A DNA stretch of 64,000 nucleotides, taken from assembly GCA_001796335.1 (NCBI GenBank), contig MGMF01000002.1:1-64000 (forward strand), in the 5' to 3' direction. A program made the translations under genes and the position numbers. The stretch comes from Chloroflexi bacterium GWB2_49_20 (lineage in GTDB: Bacteria > Chloroflexota > Anaerolineae > Anaerolineales > Villigracilaceae). This document shows positions 26,036-35,293 of the stretch, in pieces (position 1 is the first letter of the stretch; every line of letters begins with the position of its first letter). The notes under the pieces are model-generated. The model searched no databases. It had not been told where the DNA came from and saw only the letters and a list, made by a program, of their open reading frames with translations.

Positions 26036-26647
26036 TCAGGTGGGTTTGAAGGCTTGATAGTCTTCTGGAGTGTCTATATCCTGCAAGATACTATCATTAT
26101 CTATGATTATATAACTTATAACAGTTCTATGCTGGTCAAGAAAATCACGCGGGGTGAGCGGGCGCTGGAATTGGATAAATTTTGACCACAGGGGTTGAGA
26201 GATCAACCAGGGATGACCTCGACGCATTAAGTAACTCGGGATGATTATCTGTGCATCCGATTGACGATGTGCAGATATGATCCGACGAACCGTATCTTCT
26301 TGAATTTGAGGCTGATCACCTAATACGATCAGGGCGGAAGTGTATGAAGGTTTGATTGCTTTCAAACCATATTGGATCGAAGTTAACATATCTTCACGCT
26401 CGAAGGATTCATTTTGAACAATTCTGGCGGGATATTTACTAGTGAGTTGTTGTATATGCTTATTGAGTGGAGTTTGGGCAGTCTGGGTTACTATAAGGAT
26501 ATCCGGGATTTCGATGGCTGCCAGGGTTGATACAACTTCCCCAAGGATGGTTGTATCTTTCCAGGGGAGTGTCAATTTAGGGTGACCCATGCGAGTAGAT
26601 AAACCAGCTGCCAAAATAATTGCAGCAATCCCATCCATCTCAGTCAA
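26036..26647 (-). CDS. MocA/MobA-like nucleotidyltransferase
   Basis: This 203-residue NTP-transferase begins IAAIILAAGLSTRMGHPKLTLPW, with the LAAGxSxRxGxxK nucleotide-binding motif, and has VLGDQPQI in the middle and RRGHPWLIS later. These are the marks of the molybdopterin cytidylyl/guanylyl transferase group. It overlaps the YqeC-MocA fusion gene by 8 bases, so it is in the molybdenum hydroxylase locus. It is therefore a second MocA-type domain there, possibly for a different nucleotide or a different step. Confidence 0.85.
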   Translation of the reverse strand: MTEMDGIAAIILAAGLSTRMGHPKLTLPWKDTTILGEVVSTLAAIEIPDILIVTQTAQTPLNKHIQQLTSKYPARIVQNESFEREDMLTSIQYGLKAIKPSYTSALIVLGDQPQIQEDTVRRIISAHRQSDAQIIIPSYLMRRGHPWLISQPLWSKFIQFQRPLTPRDFLDQHRTVISYIIIDNDSILQDIDTPEDYQAFKPT

Positions 26648-28004
26648 TTAAAAGCCTCTCGTAATCTGTTGGAGTGTCCACATCCTGCTGTAAAGAAATG
26701 TCATTCCACTGAATATAATCAGGGGGATATTTTGAGAAGATTCCCCGGCCACCGATATCCCCTTCCAATTTTCTCAAATCCAGAAAAGTCACCCTGTCAA
26801 AAAGAACCGGATTTCCTCGTCTGCCATCCACCAATGGGGCTATGACAGGCGCCAGGGTGCGGCTATGCTCTTCCACCAGGCACCGCAATACAGCCGGGTT
26901 TACCTGAGGCTGATCGGCAAGTAAGAAAATTGCACTCCCCGGATTTCCAGGTAAATGATTTGAATCACCTTTTTGAGATTGGGATATATGGGATCCAGAA
27001 ATGGCATCGATTCCTGCCCGGATGGATGTACTTTGCCCATTCTGCCAGTTGGGATTGTAAATAATTCTAATTTTGTCGGATAAGCCAATTAAGGCATCCT
27101 TTACAGTGATTGCATCTGCTCCGGTTACTATTACGATAGGTGATAAACCAGCATTTATCGCGGAACGAGCGATCGCCCGGACAAAGGGAACCCCTTTATA
27201 ATCCAGAATTTGCTTTGTTTGACCATAGCGCGAGGAGGAGCCTGCTGCCAGGATGATGGCAGCAGTCGGTTCAATTACTGCGTGGATTTTATTTTGTTTT
27301 AACTCGGCAACAATTACTTCAGCAAAGCTATTTTGGACAATTTTTGCCAATGTCCCTGCCCGGGCTTGAAGGGCGGGTGTGTCTGCCTGGTTCAGTAATA
27401 GAATTCTTCGTGCCCGGTTTGGAATATTCTTCAATCCTCCTTCCTTGTGCGCAAGGACTCTGGCCAGAGTTATATTTGAAATTAAGTCTCCTTCTGCTAA
27501 ATTTCCAAGATTAGAAAATAAATCGGGATGATAAACCGACTCATTATTTAAAGGTTTATCAAGTCCGGTTAATCCTGCAACCACCACTACAGTATCCACA
27601 AAATCGGGGATGGGAGGCTCATTAATTCCCGGGGCTTTAATGGGTAGTTGGCGTGATCCATCACATTCCATTAAAAGGGGTAATTGGTGCCTCTCACATA
27701 ATCCATAAACCCATTTTGTTTGATCGTTGTTCAAACCTGTAAGACGATTTGATTGAGGTTCCTTTGTGATCAGGATGACCCCGGATAAATTATCTTCAAT
27801 CATCTCCAAATCATTATCCTGGCGAATTATAAAATGATTGACAGCAAAGTCTGTTTGCCAGGCGCCCAGGTGAGTTGTAGTTGTGACCACCACAGGTTTT
27901 GACACTTCTTTTGCCACGATGGAAAGCGCGCTTGTTTTTCCACCCGCACCCACAAAAGCTATCCGGGGAGTCTCCGCAAGACGCAACGCCTGTGATAATC
28001 TCAC
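26640..28004 (-). CDS. YqeC-MocA fusion, molybdenum hydroxylase cofactor accessory protein
   Basis: Two domains are joined. Residues 1-240 match YqeC, the putative selenium-dependent hydroxylase accessory protein, with a P-loop-like VGAGGKTS (18-25), TTTTHLG and MECDGSRQLPIKAP. Residues 245-454 are a MocA-type cytidylyltransferase starting IILAAGSSSRYGQTKQ and carrying LLADQPQV and GRRGNPVLFD. MocA makes the cytosine dinucleotide form of Moco used by xanthine dehydrogenase-like enzymes. The gene sits 1 base after the YqeB-like gene and overlaps the next mocA-like gene. Confidence 0.9.
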   Translation of the reverse strand: MRLSQALRLAETPRIAFVGAGGKTSALSIVAKEVSKPVVVTTTTHLGAWQTDFAVNHFIIRQDNDLEMIEDNLSGVILITKEPQSNRLTGLNNDQTKWVYGLCERHQLPLLMECDGSRQLPIKAPGINEPPIPDFVDTVVVVAGLTGLDKPLNNESVYHPDLFSNLGNLAEGDLISNITLARVLAHKEGGLKNIPNRARRILLLNQADTPALQARAGTLAKIVQNSFAEVIVAELKQNKIHAVIEPTAAIILAAGSSSRYGQTKQILDYKGVPFVRAIARSAINAGLSPIVIVTGADAITVKDALIGLSDKIRIIYNPNWQNGQSTSIRAGIDAISGSHISQSQKGDSNHLPGNPGSAIFLLADQPQVNPAVLRCLVEEHSRTLAPVIAPLVDGRRGNPVLFDRVTFLDLRKLEGDIGGRGIFSKYPPDYIQWNDISLQQDVDTPTDYERLLID

Positions 28005-28005
28005 A

Positions 28006-28824
28006 TCAATCTTCAGCCTTTACTCTATGAGTGTGGAGAATATTTGTGTCACTCAAAATGACCTCAAGAACACTACCTCCTATTGCCATAGCTTTATCAG
28101 ATACAAATTGGACGAGATCAATATTCGTCCTGTGATCCATATCACCAATTTTCATTCCCTTTTTCACATTTATGCCTGAGTGGATCAGTCCACGCAGCAA
28201 TCCAGAGAATGGGGCAAGAACGCTATGATCTTCAATGGTGGCTATCAAGTGTCCGTTTTCCAGAATATTCCCAATTTGTACATGTGTAAGAATTGTACCG
28301 CTAACGGGTGCACGCAAAATTCGAGTTGAATCACCAGACGGTTGACCTGTATCAGGAAGCGCATTACCCTGCCGATATATATGCCCGAGAAAATGCCCGC
28401 GACTTGATTCTATCACCACGTGACAATCATACCCGGCGGTAAATCCAGGGCCGATACCGATCACCAGGGGAATGGTGTGAATAAAATTAAGACCCTGTGG
28501 TTTCTTCTCCATGCGTGCATCGATTAGTACTTGAAAATCAAATTTAATTACATTAAGAATATCAAGTTTCTCATCCACCAGAATGGGGATTTCTTGATTT
28601 TGCAACGAGTTGGATATGCTGTCAAACGAGAGTACTTTCCGGGAATTGATCCCCTCTACATTGGTGAAACCAGCATAGATTGCTTCGGAGAAGGAAACCG
28701 TGCGGCGCACTGTCAGCGGGTGCTCCAGTTCGGTCATGATCACTCTAAAACCTGAATGATACAGACGTAATGCCACTCCTGAAGCAATATCTCCTCCACC
28801 GCGTATAAGAATTACAGGATCCAT
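28006..28824 (-). CDS. yqeB: YqeB-like (EF2563-type) molybdenum hydroxylase accessory protein
   Basis: The 272-residue protein starts with a nucleotide-binding ILIRGGGDIASGVALRLYHSG and then follows the family pattern: MTELEHPLTVRRTVSFSEA, GIGPGFTAGYDCHVVIESSRGH and GxVLAPVSG-like RAPVSGTI. The family occurs beside selenium-dependent molybdenum hydroxylases and is thought to help selenate the cofactor; this role is not settled. It follows the Moco subunit gene but is separated from it by a hairpin terminator, so it may have its own promoter. Confidence 0.88.
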   Translation of the reverse strand: MDPVILIRGGGDIASGVALRLYHSGFRVIMTELEHPLTVRRTVSFSEAIYAGFTNVEGINSRKVLSFDSISNSLQNQEIPILVDEKLDILNVIKFDFQVLIDARMEKKPQGLNFIHTIPLVIGIGPGFTAGYDCHVVIESSRGHFLGHIYRQGNALPDTGQPSGDSTRILRAPVSGTILTHVQIGNILENGHLIATIEDHSVLAPFSGLLRGLIHSGINVKKGMKIGDMDHRTNIDLVQFVSDKAMAIGGSVLEVILSDTNILHTHRVKAED

Positions 28825-28834
28825 GTAGTTAATT

Positions 28835-28868
28835 AAACCACACTCCTCCGTGAACGGAGGAGTGGTTT
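28835..28868 (-). terminator. Terminator after the molybdenum hydroxylase structural genes
   Basis: On the minus strand, AAACCACTCCTCCG, a 4-base loop and CGGAGGAGTGTGGTTT form a 13-14 bp stem with a two-base bulge, followed by AATTAA. It lies 52 bases past the Moco subunit stop codon and just before the yqeB-like gene, so it divides structural from accessory genes. Confidence 0.7.
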
Positions 28869-28920
28869 TCCAAACAACTCTTTATCAAATCAGTAATTTA
28901 AAATTGACGAAATATATTAT

Positions 28921-31119
28921 TTATGAAATTTTTCCCAAGCCGCGCAAGACTCTTTCAGGAGTGAGGGGAAATTCATTAAACCAGACTCCAGTTGCATCAT
29001 GAACAGCACTGGTGATTGCCGCGACCAGTGGTAAAAATGGCAGCTCACCCAGGCCGCGAGCTCCCCATGGTCCAATCGGATCGGGAACCTCTACAATGAC
29101 AGATTCAACTTTATCCGGTATATCCAATACAGTTGGGATGAGATAGGTGCTGAGTTGATCGGTGAGTACGCGTCCATCTTTCGATAGATAATTTTCCGAA
29201 ATGGCATATCCCTGAGCCTGTACCACCGCCCCCTCGATTTGTCCTTCTACCTGTGCTGGGTTGATGGCCTGCCCAACATCATTTGCTGAAACCACGCGAA
29301 GTATTCGGATGATACCTGTTTCGGTATCCACTTCAACTTCAACAGCCTGGGCAACATAGGCATAAGCAAAATTAGGTTTGGAAAAGCCTGTTTCTTTATC
29401 GAAAGGTGTTGTTTCGGGTGCATAAAAAACAAACTCTGCAACAGCCGGGCGTTCTTCCTTGTCCCATTTCTTAAGTGCAAGTTCAGCGGCGCCTTTTATT
29501 GCATTGCCAGACATGAATGTCATTCGGGAGGCAGACACGCTCCCCGAATTATTAGATGTTGCAGTATCTGAGGCTACCAGTTTGATTTTATCAACAGTGA
29601 CACCTGTTGCTTCGGCTGCCATTTGCACCATAACCGTATGCGTACCCTGACCAACTTCAGCGCTACCATGCCAGAGAGTGGCTTCTTCTATCTCTGATAT
29701 TCCACGTAATTCAATGCGGGCCCAACAATTTTCCTTGTACCCAAAACTAAAACCGACATTTTTAAAACCACAGGCAAAACCTTTGCCTCGCCGGAAAGCA
29801 TCGTTTTTAGTTAACGTGGATGCAGAAAGTTTTCCCGGCTGCCAATCAAATTTTGTAGCCGCCGCATCGATCACCTGTAACACACTAACAGGTCCCGGTA
29901 CAATTGTGCCAACTCCGAGAGTATCTCCATCACGGAGGGCGTTCAGTCGACGAAATTCAACGGGATCCATTGATAGCTTTTCTGCTAATTTGCTCATTTG
30001 TGATTCGGCCATAAATAGGGCTTGTGGGGCGCCAAATCCACGAAAAGCTGCACCAGGAACATTGTTTGTATAAACTCCGTATACATCTGTTTTTACGTTG
30101 GGGATGAAATATGGGCCTGTTGATGTGATGGTTGAATTCCCCAGGACTTTGTTGGTAGTATACATGTACGCGCCAGCATCCGCGATAATTTCCGTGGAGG
30201 CTGCTACGAGTTTTCCAGCTTTAGTCGCCCCCCACCTGGTTTTCAGGGTCATGGCATGCCTTTTACCGTGACCAACGATCGATTCCTGGCGGGTCCAAAT
30301 AATGCGCACCGGTCTTTTTAATTTCCAGGCTGCCAATGCCAACACAATTTGTACAGACATATCCTCGCGCCCACCAAATGCGCCACCAATGGCAGGGTAA
30401 ATTACCCGGATTTTATCAAGTGGTAAATCCAATGAATGCGAAATTTGTTCACGGTCGGCATGGGTCCATTGACCACCTGCCTGAACAGTAATTCGACCTT
30501 CATCATCCAGGTATGCCAGGCCTGCTTCCGGTTGCAAGTAAGCATGTTCCTGAACAGGTGTTTTATATTCATCTTCCACAATCACATCTGCAAGAGCAAA
30601 TCCCTGGTCGATATCCCCTTTGCGAATTTTATCATGCACACAGATATTACTTTCTCCTAATTCAGGGTGGATGACCAGCGCCCCCGGCGCCATTGCGGTA
30701 ACAGGATCGGAAAGGATAGGCAAATCCTCATAAGTGACTTTTATCAAGCCGCGTGCCAGAGAAGCAATCTCTTCGCTTTCAGCCACGATGGCGGCTACCT
30801 GATCTCCGACAAATCGAACAAGATCTCCGTCAACCCTTGTTGAGCCAGGTCCACATAATACAGGTTGGTCGTTTTTTTGCAATCCATATTCATTTACGGG
30901 AATATCCCTGGCTGTAAAAATGGCCACAACACCAGGTATTAACGAGGCTTCTTGCATGTCTATGTTCAGAACCCGTGCATGGGGATGCATGGAAAAGAGG
31001 ATTTTCATATGAAGCATTCCAGGCAGAGTCAAGTCTCCTGAGAAGGGAGTCGCACCGGTGACCTTGCCATACGCGTCAATGCGTAGGGTCGATTTTCCAA
31101 CAAAGGATAGGTTCTGCAT
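28921..31119 (-). CDS. Xanthine dehydrogenase family molybdopterin-binding subunit
   Basis: This is the large catalytic subunit of a molybdenum hydroxylase, oxidising a purine, aldehyde or N-heterocycle. It has the GGAFGG (245-250) and AFRGFGAPQ (358-366) cofactor loops, AEVGQGTHTVMVQMAA and the catalytic Glu692 in RGLGELPFLP. The 732-residue length is usual. Substrate cannot be fixed from sequence. Companions are the FAD/2Fe-2S fusion subunit upstream, a small membrane protein between them, and YqeB/YqeC/MocA genes, which suggest a selenium-modified molybdenum cofactor. Confidence 0.93.
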   Translation of the reverse strand: MQNLSFVGKSTLRIDAYGKVTGATPFSGDLTLPGMLHMKILFSMHPHARVLNIDMQEASLIPGVVAIFTARDIPVNEYGLQKNDQPVLCGPGSTRVDGDLVRFVGDQVAAIVAESEEIASLARGLIKVTYEDLPILSDPVTAMAPGALVIHPELGESNICVHDKIRKGDIDQGFALADVIVEDEYKTPVQEHAYLQPEAGLAYLDDEGRITVQAGGQWTHADREQISHSLDLPLDKIRVIYPAIGGAFGGREDMSVQIVLALAAWKLKRPVRIIWTRQESIVGHGKRHAMTLKTRWGATKAGKLVAASTEIIADAGAYMYTTNKVLGNSTITSTGPYFIPNVKTDVYGVYTNNVPGAAFRGFGAPQALFMAESQMSKLAEKLSMDPVEFRRLNALRDGDTLGVGTIVPGPVSVLQVIDAAATKFDWQPGKLSASTLTKNDAFRRGKGFACGFKNVGFSFGYKENCWARIELRGISEIEEATLWHGSAEVGQGTHTVMVQMAAEATGVTVDKIKLVASDTATSNNSGSVSASRMTFMSGNAIKGAAELALKKWDKEERPAVAEFVFYAPETTPFDKETGFSKPNFAYAYVAQAVEVEVDTETGIIRILRVVSANDVGQAINPAQVEGQIEGAVVQAQGYAISENYLSKDGRVLTDQLSTYLIPTVLDIPDKVESVIVEVPDPIGPWGARGLGELPFLPLVAAITSAVHDATGVWFNEFPLTPERVLRGLGKIS

Positions 31120-31140
31120 GAAACCTCAAATAGAGAAATG

Positions 31141-31560
31141 TTACCTGGATTTTTTCACTTTTCTACCTTTTATTGGTGGGGCATCAAGAGGAGAAAGGGC
31201 AGGCGGTCCAACAACTCGATATAGGATGGAATAAAAAAGCGAAAGAATTCCCGACATTAGAATTAAAATTACAAGTGTAAAAATTATTACGGCTAAGAAA
31301 TTGGGAAAAGTGGCTATCGGACGGAGAAGACCGGCCAATAAGGATACTTTCCATACCCATTCTGGAAATTGTACAAAACCCAGGAGATTTACTGGAATAG
31401 GCCAACCTTTATTGAGCCCTGTTTTAACCAACTCCAATGCGCCAATATACGATAAAGCTGGTAGGATGATGGCCATCAGGCATCCGATTCCCCTCCAAAT
31501 TGGATGCATGGCAGGCTTAAGGTCTTTTGGCGGTTTTTGATATTTCGAATACTTACCCAT
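31141..31560 (-). CDS. Small membrane protein inside the molybdenum hydroxylase operon
   Basis: I do not recognise this 139-residue protein. It has a basic, Pro/Lys-rich N-terminus (MGKYSKYQKPPKDLKP), then three hydrophobic helices (about 24-46, 66-80 and 87-117) with a short outside loop. The C-terminal tail is basic (PPIKGRKVKKSR). It sits 3 bases after the FAD/FeS subunit and 21 bases before the Moco subunit, so it is co-translated with both. A membrane anchor or electron-acceptor docking protein for the enzyme is a reasonable guess with no direct support. Confidence 0.7.
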   Translation of the reverse strand: MGKYSKYQKPPKDLKPAMHPIWRGIGCLMAIILPALSYIGALELVKTGLNKGWPIPVNLLGFVQFPEWVWKVSLLAGLLRPIATFPNFLAVIIFTLVILILMSGILSLFYSILYRVVGPPALSPLDAPPIKGRKVKKSR

Positions 31561-31563
31561 TTT

Positions 31564-33015
31564 TTATCCTCCATTTTCCTTTAGTACTATCATGTTAATT
31601 TTACTGGCTTCTTCAACTGCTTTAATTATTTTGTAATATCCTGTGCAACGACATAAATTACCCGTGATTGCTTGTTGTATTTCATTGAGCGATGGATTCA
31701 ATCGTTCTTCAAGTAATTTTGCCGCGGACATGATAAAACCGGGTGAGCAATACCCGCATTGAACCGCACTATTCTGGATAAAAGCTTCCTGGACGGGGTG
31801 TAACCCTTGATCATTTCCCGAATTGGAAAGTCCTTCGATGGTTATTATCTCGGCTCCGTGGGCGCGGGCAGCTGGAACCAGACAGGCCATGACAGCTTTG
31901 CCATCCAGGAAAACCGTACAGGCGCCGCATTCACCTTCTGCACACCCCTCCTTTGTGCCGATCAATCCAGCATCTTCGCGCAGGAGTCGTAGTAATGTTT
32001 TTTTATGGGCTCCGCTGAAAGAATACTCTTCACCATTGATTTGTGTAAGAATCGTCGAACCAGATATATACGACGGTGGTGAAAGTTTTATCGGTGAGGA
32101 TGAAGAATTCTTACCCCACAACAAAACAGGTTCTTGTGGAAAATCGTCTTTTCCTTTGCTGTTATGAAGACTACGCAAACCTCGCAGGGTGAGAATACGC
32201 ACCATTTCACGGCGATACGCAGCTGAAGCACGGATATCATCAATCGGACGGGCAGCATCCATGGTCAATGTAGCTGCTTGAGAGAGAACTTCTTCTTCAT
32301 CCAAGTTCTTACCAATTAGAAACGCCTCTGCTTTGAGAGCGTGAATAATCGTTGGCGCAACTGCCCCGAGGGTTATGACTGCGGATTGTATGATGGAATT
32401 TTCAAATGTAAGAAGAATGGCTACATTTACAACTGCTATGGCCTGGGCACGGCGGAGAGCTAGTTTGATGAAGGTTCCACTTTGGTTTTTTTGCAAGGCT
32501 TTAAACCAGATATCAATCAACATTTCATCGGGTTGTAAAATTGTCTTACGTACACCGCTGTAAAAATCCCCCAGCTGAACAGTTCTTTTACCGAATTTTG
32601 ATTTTAAAACTACGCGCGCATCCAAAGCCATGAGAGCTGTGATAGTATCGTTTGCTGGTGAAGCAGTTATCAGGTTTCCTGCTACTGTACCCCGATTACG
32701 AATTTGAGGCGCGCCTACTTCCCAGCAGGCGCGGGCCAGAGGATAAGCCCGTTCTCGGATCAATTTGGATGCTACACAATGATTGTGGGTTACCAGAGGC
32801 CCAAGGTGGATAATATCATCTTCAGAAAGATCGATTCGGTCAAGGTCAGGAATGCGTGAGATGTCTATGAAAGAATCAACTTTTGGATGCAGACCATGTT
32901 CTAATTCGAGGATCAGATCGGTTGCGCCTGCAACGATGCGTGCCTGCCCACCCTTGATTGACAAAAACTGGATGACCTCATCTGTGTTGGTTGCGCAACG
33001 GTATTCATCCCACAT
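31564..33015 (-). CDS. FAD-binding and 2Fe-2S fusion subunit of molybdenum hydroxylase
   Basis: The protein supplies electron transfer for the Moco subunit. Residues 1-285 are the FAD domain (AGATDLILELEHG; GGxxANxSPA-like GNLITASPANDTITALMALDA). After a linker, residues 328-475 are the 2Fe-2S domain with both clusters: Cys358, 363, 366 and 378 (GCAEGECGACT...AC), and Cys420, 423, 455 and 457 (CGYC...CRC). The order is FAD first, then 2Fe-2S, the reverse of the XdhA fusion order in many bacteria. It is the first gene of the operon. Confidence 0.92.
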   Translation of the reverse strand: MWDEYRCATNTDEVIQFLSIKGGQARIVAGATDLILELEHGLHPKVDSFIDISRIPDLDRIDLSEDDIIHLGPLVTHNHCVASKLIRERAYPLARACWEVGAPQIRNRGTVAGNLITASPANDTITALMALDARVVLKSKFGKRTVQLGDFYSGVRKTILQPDEMLIDIWFKALQKNQSGTFIKLALRRAQAIAVVNVAILLTFENSIIQSAVITLGAVAPTIIHALKAEAFLIGKNLDEEEVLSQAATLTMDAARPIDDIRASAAYRREMVRILTLRGLRSLHNSKGKDDFPQEPVLLWGKNSSSSPIKLSPPSYISGSTILTQINGEEYSFSGAHKKTLLRLLREDAGLIGTKEGCAEGECGACTVFLDGKAVMACLVPAARAHGAEIITIEGLSNSGNDQGLHPVQEAFIQNSAVQCGYCSPGFIMSAAKLLEERLNPSLNEIQQAITGNLCRCTGYYKIIKAVEEASKINMIVLKENGG

Positions 33016-33049
33016 TTGAAGGTGCTCCTTTTTTAACCAGGAATAAAAA

Positions 33050-33083
33050 AAATAAGATACAGGTTTATTTCTGTATCTTATTT
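33050..33083 (-). terminator. Intrinsic terminator of the 33.1-kb gene
   Basis: Read on the minus strand, a perfect 13-bp stem (33071-33083 with 33050-33062) and 8-base loop are followed by TTTTTTATT. It lies 9 bases after the stop codon of the preceding minus-strand gene and about 35 bases before the molybdenum hydroxylase operon. Confidence 0.85.
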
Positions 33084-33091
33084 CTTACATA

Positions 33092-33619
33092 CTATTTTTC
33101 TTCGCTCCCGGTTAGCACTTCATAACGGCGGTTAAATGTATCGGTTGCCTGACGTGCAAGAGAAATTAAGTTGCGGATGGCTGCTGGTAAACCAGCTTCG
33201 TCACTGAGAGTGGTTTCTACATTGTCCAGCGCACGACCAATCTGTTCAGCCATATCGAAAAAAGCTGTGTCAAAAGCATATAACTGGGCAAGCTCATCTT
33301 CGTTGATCTTTACAGCATCAAAAAATCCAGAATAACCGTATGTAGCAGTGCGGATTTTGTCGATAAATGTCCGCAGTTGAATGGCTGCTTTTTCCATGTC
33401 ATCGAGAAAAGCTATTCCACCCTGGGTGATCAAATCTGTCTGAAGGGCAGAGGTTCGTTTCCAGAGTTCTTCAAATCGATCAGCAACGGTCTCACGTAAG
33501 AGCTTGTCGGCTGCACGGCGATTTTGACGTTCAATATAACCTTTAAAACCGGGTATGTAACTTCCCAGCTTCTTCACAAAATCCTGATCTCCAGTCACGC
33601 GGTCAAAAAGATTGCCCAT
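33092..33619 (-). CDS. Conserved-looking helical protein of unknown function
   Basis: I cannot name this 175-residue soluble protein. It is mostly charged alpha helix (IERQNRRAADKLLRETVADRFEELW in two pieces, then several amphipathic helices), with no cysteines and no membrane segment. A helical-bundle or coiled-coil fold is likely. It has its own promoter-like sequence upstream and its own terminator, so it is a single-gene unit between the hydroxylase operon and the divergent aldolase gene. The ATG is preceded by AGGAGG (33627-33632 complement). Confidence 0.65.
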   Translation of the reverse strand: MGNLFDRVTGDQDFVKKLGSYIPGFKGYIERQNRRAADKLLRETVADRFEELWKRTSALQTDLITQGGIAFLDDMEKAAIQLRTFIDKIRTATYGYSGFFDAVKINEDELAQLYAFDTAFFDMAEQIGRALDNVETTLSDEAGLPAAIRNLISLARQATDTFNRRYEVLTGSEEK

Positions 33620-33670
33620 TTTTGTGCCTCCTGTACTTCAAATAATTTATCAAAAGGAATAAGCTTGTTT

Positions 33671-33700
33671 ATTATAGCCTGAGATTGCAGTTATAATCAA
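33671..33700 (-). promoter_or_regulatory. Candidate sigma-70-type promoter for the 33.1-kb gene
   Basis: On the minus strand TTGATT (33695-33700) and TATAAT (33671-33676) are 18 bases apart, ending 51 bases before the gene's ATG. The -10 box is perfect and the -35 box matches four of six. Confidence 0.55.
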
Positions 33701-33844
33701 GTCTATATTCCAAATTTCACATCCTCTCGACTCAAAGTAGAGTCAATCACCTTCTGTTTGTGAGAGAGAATATGAGTTTTCATATTACTTACGAGGATAG
33801 AAAAATAAAGTTGTAGATAAAATATGCAGTACTAGGAGGTATTC

Positions 33845-35263
33845 GTGTCTAACGAACTGGTAGACCTTTTGGCTCTTGTTGACAATAGTGTAAAAGTTGA
33901 TCATGGGAAATTAATAATTAGTAATGAGGAGAATTTACAGACAAAAATCCATCGGTGGGTTGAAGTATCCACATTAGAAACAGGTTTACGCCAGGGTTGG
34001 GCTCGTTATCTGGTAAGGCTGGCAGCACAAGAGCTAGGTATCCACCCAGCCTCGATCCATGATTTATACAGGGCACGAGGCAGTGAAGATGTTTTACCTA
34101 CATTTTCCATACCTGCCATTAATTTAAGAGTACTTTCTTACGATGCAGCCCGTGCTGCTTTTCACGCAGCGATGCCTTTGAATTCATCAGCAATTATTTT
34201 TGAAATTGCTCGTTCTGAGATAGGTTATACATCTCAACGACCCGTGGAATTTTCGACAAATATTCTGGCAGCAGCGATAGCTGAAAAATATCGAGGTCCT
34301 GTGTTTATTCAGGGGGATCATTTTCAAGTTTCTGCCAAGAGGTATGCAAACGACCCGCTTGCAGAGTTGAGTACGATCAAGGATTTGATCCTGGAAGCAA
34401 TTAAAGCTGGATTTTATAACATCGATATCGACACCTCAACTCTTGTGGATATTTCCCAAGCGGATATTTCAAAACAGCAAAAGTTAAATGTCGAGCTTTC
34501 GGTATATTTCTCCAAGTTTATTCGAGAGAACCAGCCCGAAGGTGTAACCATCTCCATAGGCGGAGAAATTGGTGAAGTGGGGGGTAGAAATTCCACGGTG
34601 GAAGACTTAACGGCATATCTGAAAGGTTACAACGATTCTATGGCTGTCCAAAGCCCTGGTTCTCCTGGGTTAAGCAAGATCAGCATTCAAACAGGCACAT
34701 CTCATGGTGGGGTCGTCTTACCCGATGGAACAATTGCAAAAGTAATGGTCGATTTTGATACATTGAGAAATCTCAGCAGGGTCTCGCGTGCTGAGTATGG
34801 GTTGGGCGGAACAGTTCAACATGGCGCCTCCACTCTCCCGGAGGATGCCTTTGGGAAATTTGTGGAGTACGAGGCTGTTGAAGTACACCTGGCAACAAAT
34901 TTTATGAATATGTTCTATGAGCATGCACCAAACGCCTTACGCGAGAAAATTTATTCTTATCTTGACAAGAATTACGAGACTGAACGTAAGTCTGATATGA
35001 CAGATGAACAGTTTTATTACAAAACTCGAAAAAATGCCATTGGACCTTTTAAAGAAGAGATATTTAATTTACCCCTGGAGTTCCACGAGGAAATGCAATC
35101 AGCCTGGAAGGAAAAATTTGAGGTTCTATTCAAACTTTTATGCATTGAAGGAACCAAAAATCTGGTTGACAAATATATACCTCCAGTAACTGTTCTGCCT
35201 CGAATTGAAGATTTCCTGGGAAGCGACTATCAAAAAGAGGATGTCAGCGACCTGGCAGATTAA
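33845..35263 (+). CDS. Class II fructose-bisphosphate aldolase family protein
   Basis: Motifs of the zinc-dependent class II aldolase fold are visible: FIQGDHFQ (zinc His), NIDIDTSTLVD, EIGEVGGRN, the GTSHGG phosphate loop and VQHGAST. At 472 residues it is longer than usual, with about 90 extra residues before PTFSIPAINLR and an extended helical C-terminus. Fructose 1,6-bisphosphate or a related sugar phosphate such as tagatose bisphosphate is likely the substrate. It uses a GTG start with AGGAGG upstream (33834-33839). No other aldolase lies near the gap-pgk-tpiA genes, so this may be the glycolytic enzyme. Confidence 0.82.
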   Translation: MSNELVDLLALVDNSVKVDHGKLIISNEENLQTKIHRWVEVSTLETGLRQGWARYLVRLAAQELGIHPASIHDLYRARGSEDVLPTFSIPAINLRVLSYDAARAAFHAAMPLNSSAIIFEIARSEIGYTSQRPVEFSTNILAAAIAEKYRGPVFIQGDHFQVSAKRYANDPLAELSTIKDLILEAIKAGFYNIDIDTSTLVDISQADISKQQKLNVELSVYFSKFIRENQPEGVTISIGGEIGEVGGRNSTVEDLTAYLKGYNDSMAVQSPGSPGLSKISIQTGTSHGGVVLPDGTIAKVMVDFDTLRNLSRVSRAEYGLGGTVQHGASTLPEDAFGKFVEYEAVEVHLATNFMNMFYEHAPNALREKIYSYLDKNYETERKSDMTDEQFYYKTRKNAIGPFKEEIFNLPLEFHEEMQSAWKEKFEVLFKLLCIEGTKNLVDKYIPPVTVLPRIEDFLGSDYQKEDVSDLAD

Positions 35264-35293
35264 TCCAACTAAACCCAGGTAACAATAAACAAC

